Shown piece by piece: positions 43,864 through 55,100 of a DNA stretch of 64,000 nt. Position 1 is the stretch's first letter. Every line of letters begins with the position of its first letter. Source of the stretch: Myxococcota bacterium (GTDB lineage Bacteria > Myxococcota_C > UBA6777); the NCBI GenBank assembly GCA_023150835.1, contig JAKLKB010000018.1, positions 1-64,000 on the forward strand, written 5' to 3'. The notes beneath the pieces were generated by a model. The model saw only the letters and a program-made list of their open reading frames with translations, searched no databases and had not been told where the DNA came from. Made by a program: the position numbers and the translations under genes.

Positions 43864-45183
43864 CTAAAACCGCACAGGAAAGCTCTTCCAACGCGCAACC
43901 ACTTGGCCGCCTCGTACTGCGTCGATCGTCTCAAAGTTCAGCAGCGCATCCCCCTCCATCGGTCGAAAAAACACAAAGTCTCCTTGCTCGATCTCGACCG
44001 CATCAGAGCCGATCAACAGCGACTGGTTCGGCAGTAGGTTGGCGTTTGGCGCACCCGCCGTCAAAGGCTCGACCACAAGGCCCGTTGGAGACGCGATCTC
44101 CCTCGACCAGCCGCCCCCGTAGATGTAAAAAGACCGACCGCGATTGGGATCCCACCAGCGCAACAGCCCCTCAAATGACTCCAGAAAAGCAACCTGATTG
44201 CCCTCAAGCTTTTTTAACACAGGAGCCGCGATCCATACCGCAGGACGGTGCGCTGCGAGCGTGTAAAAATCAAAATGCGCGGGCTGCAAAAAGGCACTTC
44301 CAATGCTGAGATCGCGGATACTCGTGCGTTTCTCCATCCCTTGATACAGCGAATAGGTCTTGCTCCCACCACCATTCAAGGTCAATGGCTTCGCAAACAT
44401 CGACGGATACGCCGATCTTGCCTCGCTCACAAACGCTTCGTATCGCCGCAAGACCTCTTGAAATGCCCGTTGTACCGCAGAACGCTGCGATGGAACAGCA
44501 AATGGCGTGTGCGGGACATGCCCGTCATAGCCCATCAGCCCCGAAAAAACCAGATGTTTTGGATGGCTTGCGATCACGTTCAACGCCTCCTTGAGTGCCT
44601 TCGCATCGGCAAATCCGCCACGCCGAAGCCCCACATCGATCTCCAGATTGATCCGCAACACCAACCCCTCTGCCTTTGCCCACGCAAGATAGCGCTCCAA
44701 CCGCTGCCGCGAATCCACCAGCCATTGTACCGCCCCCAACAACGGCTGCTTTTGCGCAGATCCCATCGAACGCACCGCAAACTGCGCAGCCTCCACCGAC
44801 CAAGGCTTGCCCAGCAGATAATCCATCTGACCCCCAAAATGCCCAAACAAGCGCGGTAAAAAGCGCGCATGAAACACCATCAACCCCTTTGCATCGGTCT
44901 TTTTGCACAGGTAGGACAGCAGCTCAAGACTCGGCAGCGACTTGACCACGATCCGCAGGCGATACGGCTCTCTCACCACATGACGGATCGCCTCGGTGTT
45001 GTGATCCAAACGCCCCAGATCGATCACCAACGCGGGCTGCCCCTCGGCCTGCCCTTTCAGCACTCTGTTCAGCCCCGAAAAAAAAGCGTCGTGCTTTCCC
45101 CCCCCTTTGCTCGGCTTCAACACAAACAACCCCACCACAAGCAACCCAACACCCAGCCCGATCCATACACGCACACGTCTCAT
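43864..45183 (-). CDS. Membrane-anchored fold-III PLP enzyme (D-threonine aldolase-like)
   Basis: This encodes 439 residues. ATG at 45183 follows GAGGG. An N-terminal membrane anchor (VWIGLGVGLLVVGLFVL) precedes an alanine-racemase-like barrel: PALVIDLGRLDHNTEAI, with the PLP lysine in RIVVKSLPSLELL (K81). Further barrel motifs are LRINLEIDVGLRRGGF and the glycine-rich phosphate loop LTLNGGGSKTYSLY. The C-terminal domain (about 330-439) resembles that of D-serine dehydratase/D-threonine aldolase proteins. The substrate is unknown. A membrane-tethered member is unusual, since most are cytoplasmic. It is divergent from the TetR gene. Confidence 0.75.
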   Translation of the reverse strand: MRRVRVWIGLGVGLLVVGLFVLKPSKGGGKHDAFFSGLNRVLKGQAEGQPALVIDLGRLDHNTEAIRHVVREPYRLRIVVKSLPSLELLSYLCKKTDAKGLMVFHARFLPRLFGHFGGQMDYLLGKPWSVEAAQFAVRSMGSAQKQPLLGAVQWLVDSRQRLERYLAWAKAEGLVLRINLEIDVGLRRGGFADAKALKEALNVIASHPKHLVFSGLMGYDGHVPHTPFAVPSQRSAVQRAFQEVLRRYEAFVSEARSAYPSMFAKPLTLNGGGSKTYSLYQGMEKRTSIRDLSIGSAFLQPAHFDFYTLAAHRPAVWIAAPVLKKLEGNQVAFLESFEGLLRWWDPNRGRSFYIYGGGWSREIASPTGLVVEPLTAGAPNANLLPNQSLLIGSDAVEIEQGDFVFFRPMEGDALLNFETIDAVRGGQVVARWKSFPVRF

Positions 45184-45395
45184 TGCCCTCGACCTCCCGA
45201 CCTTTTCAAAAAACTCCGCTCCACCTATACCACACCTCTGTCTTTTCTTACAGATGTCACTTAACACACCAACTTGACCTATCCCCCGCTCTTTGCTACG
45301 TTCAATCCCCTTCTGAAGAAGTTCGCCTCGCGGCATCCATCCCACGCTCCCACCTTTTGCGCCTGATGGACGCCTCCGTACCACAAGGAACCGCA

Positions 45396-45992
45396 ATGTC
45401 CGAAGCCAACAAAGCTCAAAAAAAGAAAGCACAACTCCGCGAAGCCGCCTACCGCTGCTTTCAAAAGTCTGGCTATTACGAAACCACCGTCGATGATATC
45501 TGCCAAAAAGCCCAATGCTCAAAAGGCAGTTTCTATTATCACTACGCCTCCAAACAAGAAGTCTTTATCGATATCCTCCAAGTCTGGGCCCGCGAAGTCA
45601 TCTCCGAGATGCTCAAGTCCTTTGAAGATGCCCTCGCCAACGAAACCCCCATCGAAGCCGTCACCCAAGCCATCCAAAACGAAGTCCGACGCGGTCGCGC
45701 CATCGTCCCGCTCTGGCTCGAATTCACCATCCACGCCCACCGCGACGAACTCGTCCGAAACGCCCTCTCCAAATTCTTCCGACGTACCCGCAACGCCATC
45801 TCCGAGATGCTCGAACCCCTCACCCGCGATCGCTTCTCCGCAGAAGAAAGCGAAGGCATCGCCGCCGGCATCTTCGGTATGTACACCGGCCTGATTATGC
45901 AAGAACTCGCCGACCCCGAAACCGCCGATGCCAGCGAGTCCGTCGCACGCATCATGCGCGTCATGTCCATTCTTCTCGCTCCCATCGCCTGA
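45396..45992 (+). CDS. TetR-family regulator, likely of the fatty acid synthase
   Basis: This encodes 198 residues. ATG at 45396 lies seven bases after AAGGA and is preferred to the upstream in-frame ATG at 45366. The DNA-binding domain is typical: LREAAYRCFQKSGYYETTVDDICQKAQCSKGSFYYHYASKQEVF. The C-terminal helices (about 70-198) would bind a lipid-like ligand. The gene lies 132 bp upstream of the type I fatty acid synthase on the same strand. A TetR-type palindrome lies in that gap, so it probably represses the synthase in response to acyl-CoA or a similar signal. Confidence 0.85.
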   Translation: MSEANKAQKKKAQLREAAYRCFQKSGYYETTVDDICQKAQCSKGSFYYHYASKQEVFIDILQVWAREVISEMLKSFEDALANETPIEAVTQAIQNEVRRGRAIVPLWLEFTIHAHRDELVRNALSKFFRRTRNAISEMLEPLTRDRFSAEESEGIAAGIFGMYTGLIMQELADPETADASESVARIMRVMSILLAPIA

Positions 45993-46026
45993 TCTCCCTC
46001 CGCCATCCTTGATCCAAATTTTTTTA

Positions 46027-46093
46027 TTGACATCCTTCACGAATTCAAGTACCGCCCTCTTCCATTGATTTTTCTTTAGACCGACCAGTCGGT
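46027..46093 (+). promoter_or_regulatory. Promoter and TetR-type operator of the FAS gene
   Basis: TTGACA at 46027-46032 is a good -35 candidate; the -10 region is not clear. ACCGAC-CA-GTCGGT at 46080-46093 is an inverted repeat with 6-bp arms, typical of operators bound by TetR-family proteins. It lies 31 bp before the FAS start codon. Confidence 0.65.
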
Positions 46094-46124
46094 TTTTGTT
46101 TGCCCAAAAGAGAAGAGGGATACG

Positions 46125-49100
46125 ATGCGAAGAACAGAAGAGCGCAACAACGGGAAAGCAGCGGTTGTTCAAGCGGCAGAGGAGGGTGCTTCTTTGTCGG
46201 CGTCAGCGAAAGAACAGCTGTGGGGTCTGGAGCGCACGTCGCAAGGGTTCGTGTCGTACGATGGAGAAGGGGGGCAACAAGGCGGCGCGTTGTACACAAG
46301 CGGTCAAGTGACTGCGGTGCGCTCGTTGTTGTCGCGTCTGGTGCTGGGGGAAAACCAAGCGGCGATCTCGTTTGCGGGACAAGGTTTCTATGATCTGGAT
46401 CATCTTGCGGGTTTGATGCGGGGATCGCGGGAAGTACGGGCATTGTTGGAAGCCGCGACAGCACATCTAGAATCACTGGTCCACACACAAGAAGCGCGAT
46501 GGAGCGGGTGTTATGCCGATGGCTTCGATGTGATGGCTTGGTTGCAAGAGCCTTCGACGCGCCCGTCGGCAGCGGTATTACGGGGCGGTTGTTATTCACA
46601 GCCGCTGATCTTGATCCAACAAGTCGCTTTGTATGTCGCGTTGTACGAAGAAGGGATCCGCGAAGCCTTTGCGGTGGGGGCGATCCCCGTGATCTTTGGT
46701 CACTCTCAAGGCTTACAGACGGCGTTGTTGGTGGCGGAAAGCCCAAACGGACAGATCGAGACCGAACGGCTCTTGGCTTATGTAAGCTATGCCTTTTGGC
46801 AGGGTCTGGTGATGGAACAAGGATACACCGTCACGCCCGAACGTTCGGCGGAAGGGGCGTCACCGATGGCGGCGATCTCGGGTCCGTCGCTTGCGGTGTT
46901 GGAACAGGTGTTGGCGCGTTTCAATCGCAGTTTGCCCGAAGCAGCGCAAGTCGATATCTCGTTGTACAACACACGCAATCGCCATGTGGTGAGCAGCCAT
47001 CCTGCGGTGCTTTCGACGCTACGCAAGGCGATGGAGGCCCAAGCCGAGCGCGAGGCTGCCCGAAAAAAAGCCGGGCGATTCGGAGGACAACCGCTACAGT
47101 TTACATGGGAATATCTCGAAGTCAGCGGCCCGTTTCATTCGCGTTATATGCGCGAAGGCTTTGAGCAGATGCAGCGAAAAGTCCGAGATATCGGCTTTGA
47201 TTTTTCAAAAAGCCGCTTCTTTGTGGATGTGTTGTGTGGCCACACAGGGCGCGTGTTGACGCAACAGCCCGATGTATTGGATGAGTTGCTGCACAATCAG
47301 TTTGTGCGCTCGGTACGTTGGTCGCGGATGTTGCGCAGTTTGGAGCCTTACAACGGAGTTTCGGATATCTTGGATCTCGGGCCGGGGGATGGGGTGATGC
47401 GCTTGACGGCTTCGGCCTTGCGTGGAACGGGACGACAAGTCCACACGCTTTACACCCAAGAAGGCCAAGACGCTTTCTTTCTACAAGCTCCGCAGACACC
47501 TCGTCCTGTGGCTTATTGCAGCTTTCTTCCGTCTGTTTCTCCCGATGAGGCAGGGGGATGGCGCGTCGAAAACCGATACACCCGCGCAACGGGCCATGCA
47601 CCCGTGATCTTGCCGGGGATGACCCCCACCACGTCGGATGTCCCGATCGTCGCCGCAGCGGCCAACCAAGGTTTTACCGCCGAGTTGGCGGGCGGCGGTC
47701 AAGTCAACGAACGGATCTTTTGGTTGCGGATGGAAGAGCTTCAAGAGGCCCTTGGACCCGGGCGTGAAGTCGTCTTCAACGCGCTGTATCTCGATCCGTA
47801 TCTGTGGGATCTTCATGTGCGCAAAACGGGCTTGGTGCAAAAAGCACGCAAGGCGGGTTATCCGATCTGTGGTGTGACGATCAGCGCAGGGATGCCCGAA
47901 GTCTCCGAAGCTGTCGCTCTTTTGGATGAGTTTGTGTCGTTGGGGATGTGGCTCAATGCTTTCAAGCCCGGGACGTTGGCGCAGATCCGTCACGTCGTCA
48001 AGATCGCACAAGCCGCACCGCACCATACGATCTTTGTGCATCTCGAAGGCGGCAAGGCAGGCGGGCATCACTCGTGGGAAGATCTCGAACAGCTTTTGTT
48101 GGACGGCTATCACCTCTTGCGCGAACAGCCCAACCTCGTGCTTTGCGTGGGCGGCGGGATCGGAAGCGAGGCCCACGCCAATGCCCTGCTGACAGGCCGA
48201 TGGTCTCTCGCTCACGATCTGCCACAGATGCCCGTCGATGCGGTGCTTTTGGGGACGCTCACGATGGCTTGCAAAGAAGCCACCACCTCCGCACAAGTCA
48301 AACAAGCCCTTGTCGATGCTCCCGGCTGCGCGGGATGGGTCTTTGCAGGCCACGTCGAAGGCCAGACCACTTCGGGAAAAAGCGCACTCAACGCAGATAT
48401 CCACTACATCGACAACGCTGCCTCCCGCTGTGGGCGTTTGTTGGATGAAGTCGCGGGCGATGCGATCGCAGTTCAAGCCCGACGCGATGAGATCATCGCG
48501 GCACTCAACCAAACCGCCAAGCCTTACTTTGGCGATCTCTCGACCATGACGTATCATGCCGTCGCGCAGCGCCTTGTCACGTTGATGGCCCTCGGACGTC
48601 ACGGACGCTACGAAGACGGTCCTTGGCTTGATACGACGCACCGCACACGATTCGCAGACTTTTTGCAGCTTGCAGAGGCTCGATTGTGCGAACAAGAAGA
48701 AGGCCGCTTCGCATGCTTTTTTGGAACCTTCGAAGCGCTTGACCATCCACAGGCTTGTGTCGATCGGCTGCTTGCGCTGTATCCCCACGCAGCCCAGCAG
48801 ATCTTGCATCCTGCGGATGTTCGGCGATTTTTGTATGATATCTGTGGCCGCGCTGGCAAGCCTGTTCCGTTCGTTCCCGTCATCGACGCCGAAGTGCGGC
48901 GTTGGTACAAAGCAGACTCGCTCTGGCAAGCCCACGATGATCGCTACAGCGCCGACCAAGTTCTGATCATCCCCGGCCCTGCGGCCCTTCAAGGACTCCG
49001 TAGCGCAGATCAGCCTGTGGCCTCGATGCTTGGGCGGTTTGTGGACGCACTCCAAGCAGAAGTCCAACAGATGCCCGCGCCTCCCCACGCCGAACGTTCA

Positions 49101-52100
49101 CCGCTGTCTCTCTCCCGATGGCCCGAAGGTTGTACAGGTAGCGTGACGTTGTGCAGCGATCCCCATCCGACCGCCCCGCGCTACGAAGTGGTCCTGACGA
49201 TCCCATCGGCCCTTCCAACAGAACCGACCGAATGGTTTGGATTCCTTCGCGAGGCTTTTACAGGCCCCCTGATCACCGCCATGACCTCGATCCGCCTCTA
49301 CCAACAAGGCGGCTCACAGCCCAATCCCTTGCGCGAGCTGTGCGTGTGTGAAGCAGGCGCACAACTGCGTATGATCATGACCGAAGGACGGCGCATCCAG
49401 TCGCTTACCTATCATCCAAACAACACTGCGGCCCACGAAACCGTCCACCTTTCCTTACACACTGACCAAGCCAACGACGCCCACCTCCATCTCGATATCT
49501 CTCTTGCATCGGCCTTTACAACAGAGCCTGCCCTCTACAGGCTGCCTTTGCGCGTCCAAGACGGTATCTTGCTCGTCGATGCCCGCGAACAAGAACAAAC
49601 CTTGCGCGACTTTTACCAACACGCGCTCTTTGGCCGTCTGTTGGCCCCTGTCGAAGCCTTTGCCCCCACCCACCACACCACCCACGCGGACCCCCAAAAG
49701 CTCCGAGGCTACGCGGTCTCCACAGGCTCTCATGGTGATCCGTCGCACCTGCCGATGAATATGGCCTTTTCTTTGGTCTGGGAGCCTCTCTTCCGCTTGC
49801 TTTCTGCCGAAGGGGTTTGCGAAGGGATCTTGCGACTTGTTCATCTTTCCCATCACGTCGAGATCGACGCTGGTTGGCCGATCCTCCCTCACCAAGCCGT
49901 CGATGTCGAAGCCCAGATCACACGCATCGAAAACACCGACACAGGCCGAAGCATCCACACCCGATGCACCCTCTCACGCAACGGTGCGCGCTGCGCGATC
50001 GTTGAATCGGCCTTTTTTGTGCGTGGCTTTTTTGGCCGAACAACCGACATCTTGCGCACCAAAGAGATCATCGACACCTCACTGATCTTGCGCGATCAAG
50101 GCAGCATCGACTTTTTGCTTGCACACGGATGGCTGCATCGCACCTCCGACACCCCTCTGCACGTCGGCGATATCTTGCAACTGCGTGCGCTCCAAGAAGA
50201 ACACCGCCCCCGAAAAGGTCTTGCGCATTTTGCCGCAACAGGTCAGATCTGGCGTGGTTCCCAACCGATCGCCACGCTCGCGCTCGATCTACGGGCAGCG
50301 CGCAAACTCCATCCTCTGCAAGCCCTTCTCCAAGCCTTCGCCCAAGAACAAGCCACCCCGCGCAAGCCTGTCACGCCCCGCATCCTTGCGCATACCGAGA
50401 CCCAAGCCCCCCAATCCATGCAAACCTTTGCAGAAGTCAGCGGCGATCTCAACCCGATCCATCGCAGCTTGCTGTTTGCTCGGATGGGACGGCTCGATCG
50501 CCCGATCGTGCATGGGATGTGGACCGCTGCCCGCCTGCATAGCTTCTTGGTCGCCTCGGTGGTCGATGGCGAAGAAAGCCGCGTCCTTGATTACAAAGCC
50601 TCCTTCCTTGCGCCGCTTTTGCTTGGTGAACGCTTGCGACTCGAAGCCACCCGCACAGCCGTCCAAGAGGGCGTCTTGTTCGTCGAGCTTACAGCTTCCG
50701 CCATGCGCGACGCCCAAGCCATCGCCGTTGTTCGCGCCGAAGCCAAAGTCAAGATGCCCCGCAGCGTCTATCTGTTCCCCGGCCAAGGCATCCAACAAAA
50801 AGGCATGGGCATGGAGGCTTACGCCCGCTCCAAAGCGGCGCGCAACGTCTGGGATCAAGCGGATGCTTATACACGCGAACATCTCGGATTCTCGATCTTG
50901 GAGATCGTGCGCAACAACCCCAAAGAGCTTCTCGTCCAAGGCCGCACCCACGTCCATCCCCAAGGCGTCTTGCATCTCACGCAGTTCACACAAGTCAGCA
51001 TGGCTGTGATGGCGCAAGCACAAGTCGCAGAGCTCCGCGAGTCCGGGCTTTTGGACCCTGATGCGATCTTATGCGGTCACAGCGTCGGCGAATACAACGC
51101 CATCGGTGTGACAGGTATCCTCCCGCTGACAGATGTCGTCGAGATCGTCTATCATCGGGGACTTGTGATGCACGCACTCGTCCCACGCGATGAATCGGGC
51201 GAAAGCGGCTACCGCATGGGCGTTCTTCGCCCTCATTACGCAGGAATGGATCACGCCCAAGCCGAAGCCCTTGTCGAGCAAGTCGCCAAACAAACCGGCC
51301 AGTTCTTGCAGATCGTCAACTACAACGTCCGAGGCCGTCAGTACTCCGTCACAGGGCAGATCGGCGCGCTTCGGCTTCTTGAGCAGCTTCTCGATCAGCG
51401 CGCAACACAGAAAAAGCCCCCCTACATCGAAGTCCCGGGCATCGATGTTCCCTTCCATTCGTCCGTCTTGTTCAACGGTGTCGACGACTTCCGCAAAACT
51501 TTGGAGGCGCGCTTCCCTCAAGATATCGATGAACAACGACTCTTGGGTCGTTATATCCCCAACCTTGTCCCCAAACTCTTCTCTCTCGACAAGCCATACA
51601 TCGAAGAAGTTCAACAGACCACTCAGTCGCCGATCCTAGAAAAAGTCCTTGCAGACTTCGCCGACTACGCCGCCACCCCCAAGCGCCTCGCACGTATCCT
51701 GCTCATTGAGCTGTTGGCATGGCAGTTTGCAAGCCCTGTCCGTTGGATCGAGACCCAAGAGCTGCTCTTCCAACGCCGTTCGCTCGGTGGGATCGAGATC
51801 CAGCGCGCTATCGAGATCGGCGTGGGCTACCAGCCCACCTTGGCAAACATGGCGCGTTATTCCCACCAACTGCTCGGCCCTTCAGCTCCTGATATCGAGA
51901 TCCTCAATATCGAAGCGGAAGCGGATCGCGTCTTCTTGCGCGACCAAGACACCCTGCCACCTCAAGCCCAAGATACCGCTGCTCCGGCCTCGATCCAGCC
52001 TCTCTCCGCTCAAAAGCCACAGCCCTCACAACAGGCCACCTCCTCCGCTTCGCTCCAGCAACCATCACAACAGGCCATCCCATCGACAAACGCCGCCTCC

Positions 52101-55100
52101 CCCGTTTCGGTCGGCGCACCGCCACCGCCCGATCAGCCGCTTTCTGTGGCCGAAGGCGTGACTTTTGTCCTCGCAAGCCAAGCCCGTATCCGCCCCGATC
52201 AGCTTTCCATGCAAGAGACCCTCGATGATCTCTTTGACGGCGTTTCATCGCGCCGCAACCAAGTCCTGCTCGACCTTGGCGCAGAGTTTCAGATGGGACC
52301 GATCGACGGGGCCCATGAAAAACCTTTGCGCGAACTGATCGCCGAGATCACCCGCCGCTGCCCTTCCTACAAAGCCCCCGGAAAATATATGCGCGCCACC
52401 CAAGATGATTCGATCAAACGAGTCTTCGGACGCGCTGGACTGACGCGCAAAGAAGTGGAAAGCCACTTTGAACAACAATTCGGCCTTGGTTCGGGCTTGC
52501 GCGAGAGCGCGTTGTGTCTGCTCGCCTTGGAAAGCCGCGAAGGAGCCTCCGCTCGCGGCGGCAGCATGGGCTTGTTGCCCCAAGCCCTCCCATCCGACCG
52601 AAACACCGCCAAGACCTTCTTAGACGAAGCCGCCCTACGCATCGGACAGATCAAAGGTCTGACGATCAGCCGACAAGGCGCACACAGCACAGGGGGCGGA
52701 GCCTCCGTCGATGCCGCTGTCGTCCAAGAGCTTGAGTCCAAGATCCTCGGACCCAAGGGGATCTTGATGCAACAAGCCCGTGAGATCGCCGAACGTCTGG
52801 GGCATCCGATCGAGGCCGCAGCAAGCGGGCTTCCTGCGCAACACAATGAACAAGCCGAAAAGCTGGCTCTCTACGAAGCAGAACACGACAGCGAGTTTGT
52901 CGAATGGCTTCAACCGCGCTTTGATGCCAAAAAGCACGTCGCGCTGACTTCTTCGTGGGCGTCTGCTCGACGCGATGTGGCTCGATTGTTCTTTGATCTG
53001 CGAAACAACCGCATTGAGGCTTCCGAAGCCTTGGCACAAGTCGCCCGACTGGCCGCCTTCCACGAGGATATCACCCTCACACAAACCGCTTCTTGGTACG
53101 CAAAACTCGCCGAAGAGCAAGGCGACCTCCGTCTTGCAGGTTGGCTCCACCAGATCGCAGCGGGTGATGCGCCCCATACTCCGGCGTTTCAGCCGACGCG
53201 CCCCGCGCTCTCTTTGCAACAAGACGGCTCTTGGAGATACGCCGAGGCCGTATGCGATCAAGCCGATGCCCTCGACCGTTTTGTCGATGCCTTGTGGCCC
53301 AAAGATCGCCCTCCCCTTCTTCAAATCGGCGAACAAGGCGAATGGAACATCACTTTTTCCAAGCTCCTGTCCGAACACACCAAGCGGCCCTTTGATCTGC
53401 GCAACACGACCGCTCTGGTGACGGGTGCAAGCCCGGGATCGATCGCCTTGGCCTGTGTGCGCTTTCTTTTGCGCGGTGGAGCCCGTGTCATCGTCACCAC
53501 CAGCACTTACAACAGCGATCGTGTACGCGAATACCGCGATCTCTTCGAGACTTCTGCCGTCCCGGGTGCAGAGCTCCATGTCGTCCCCTTCAACCAAGCC
53601 TCTTTCCAAGATGTCGAGTCCCTGATCCACTGGCTGTTTTCCTCTGTCACCGAACAAGACGGAGCCAAAGTCCGCGTCGTGAAGCGCCCTTTTGCACCCG
53701 ATATCGTGCTGCCTTTCGCCGCCATCAAAGATCTCGCCACGCTCGACAGCCTCCAAGCCCGCTCCAATGCCGTGATGCGTACGATGCTGCTCAGCGTAGA
53801 GCGCCTTGTGACGGGCATCGCCACCCATTACAAGCGTCACGGTCTCCCCGCGATGCCTTGCCATATCCTGCTGCCGCTTTCGCCAAATCACGGGAGCTTC
53901 GGTGGTGACGGCGTGTACGCCGAAACCAAAGCTGCACTCGAAGTCCTCCTGACCAAGTGGGAAAGTGAACGCGAAGCGTGGGGCAAAGCCACCACCTTGT
54001 GCGCGGCCCGCATCGGATGGGTCCGTGGGACGGGCTTGATGGATGCCAACAATCTTGTGGCTCACCACCTCGAACAGCGCACAGGCATACGCACTTTTTC
54101 GAGCGATGAGATGGGCTGGTTGTTGACCGCTCTGTGTACCCATGCGGCCAGAAAACAAGCCCTCCACCAGCCGCTTGAGGCCGATCTAACGGGCGGTTTC
54201 CAGCGGATCAAAGCCCTTCGTCAGACTGTTTCGACGATCCGCACCGAACTCGAACACCAAGCCGCTCGCGTCAAGCAACGCCTGACCCTCGAAAACGCCG
54301 AAGCCACCTTGCTTGGCGCGCCCACCGATGCGCCTTTGCTTGTCGATGCGCTTCCTCATTGGCCTGCGACCTTACACCCTCGATTGACGCCTGCCACAGC
54401 CAAAAAGCCCGTCCATTGGCCCAAACGCGGCCTTTCCTTGCGCGAGATGGTGGTGATCGTTGGCATGGGCGAGATCGGCCCTTGCGGAAGCGCCCGTACC
54501 CGCTACGAGATGGAGCTCGGTCCATCCCTTTCTCCTGCTGCTGTGCTTGAGTTGGCTTGGATCACGGGCTTCGTCACCTACGAAGAAAACGGCAAAGCGG
54601 GGGTTTGGAAAGATCGCCAAACCAACACCGTGATCGCAGAACACGAGATCGCCGCTCGTTATCGTGAAAGCGTCCGCAAACATCTCGGGCTGCGCTGGAT
54701 CGAGCCTGAGACCGTAGGCATCGACCCCAACGCTCTTTCTATGTACACCTCTGTTTTTCTGGAAAAAGATTTTACTTTTTCGGTCAGCTCCGAAGAAGAA
54801 GCCCGTACTTTCTTTGCGACGGCCCCCGAAAAAACCCGTGTTCACTTTGATGCCCAAGACGGACAATGGCGCATCACACGCCTCGCTGGAACCGAAGTTA
54901 AAGTCCCCCGCCAAGTCCGCCTCCAACGTCAAGTCATGGGCCAGATCCCCAAAGGCTTCGACTTTGCGCGATTCGGTCTCTCCAACGATATGATCGAACG
55001 CATCGATCGCGTCGCTCTCTTCAACCTGATCGCCACCGTCGATGCCTTCTTGTCTGCTGGCATCGAACCCGAAGAACTCTTGCGATGGCTCCATCCTGCC

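Noticed and set aside
47481-49088. 535-residue minus-strand open frame inside the FAS gene
   Set aside because: It is the antisense shadow of the enoyl reductase region, which has clear FAS motifs on the plus strand. The same applies to the frames at 52635-54167 and 54372-55517.
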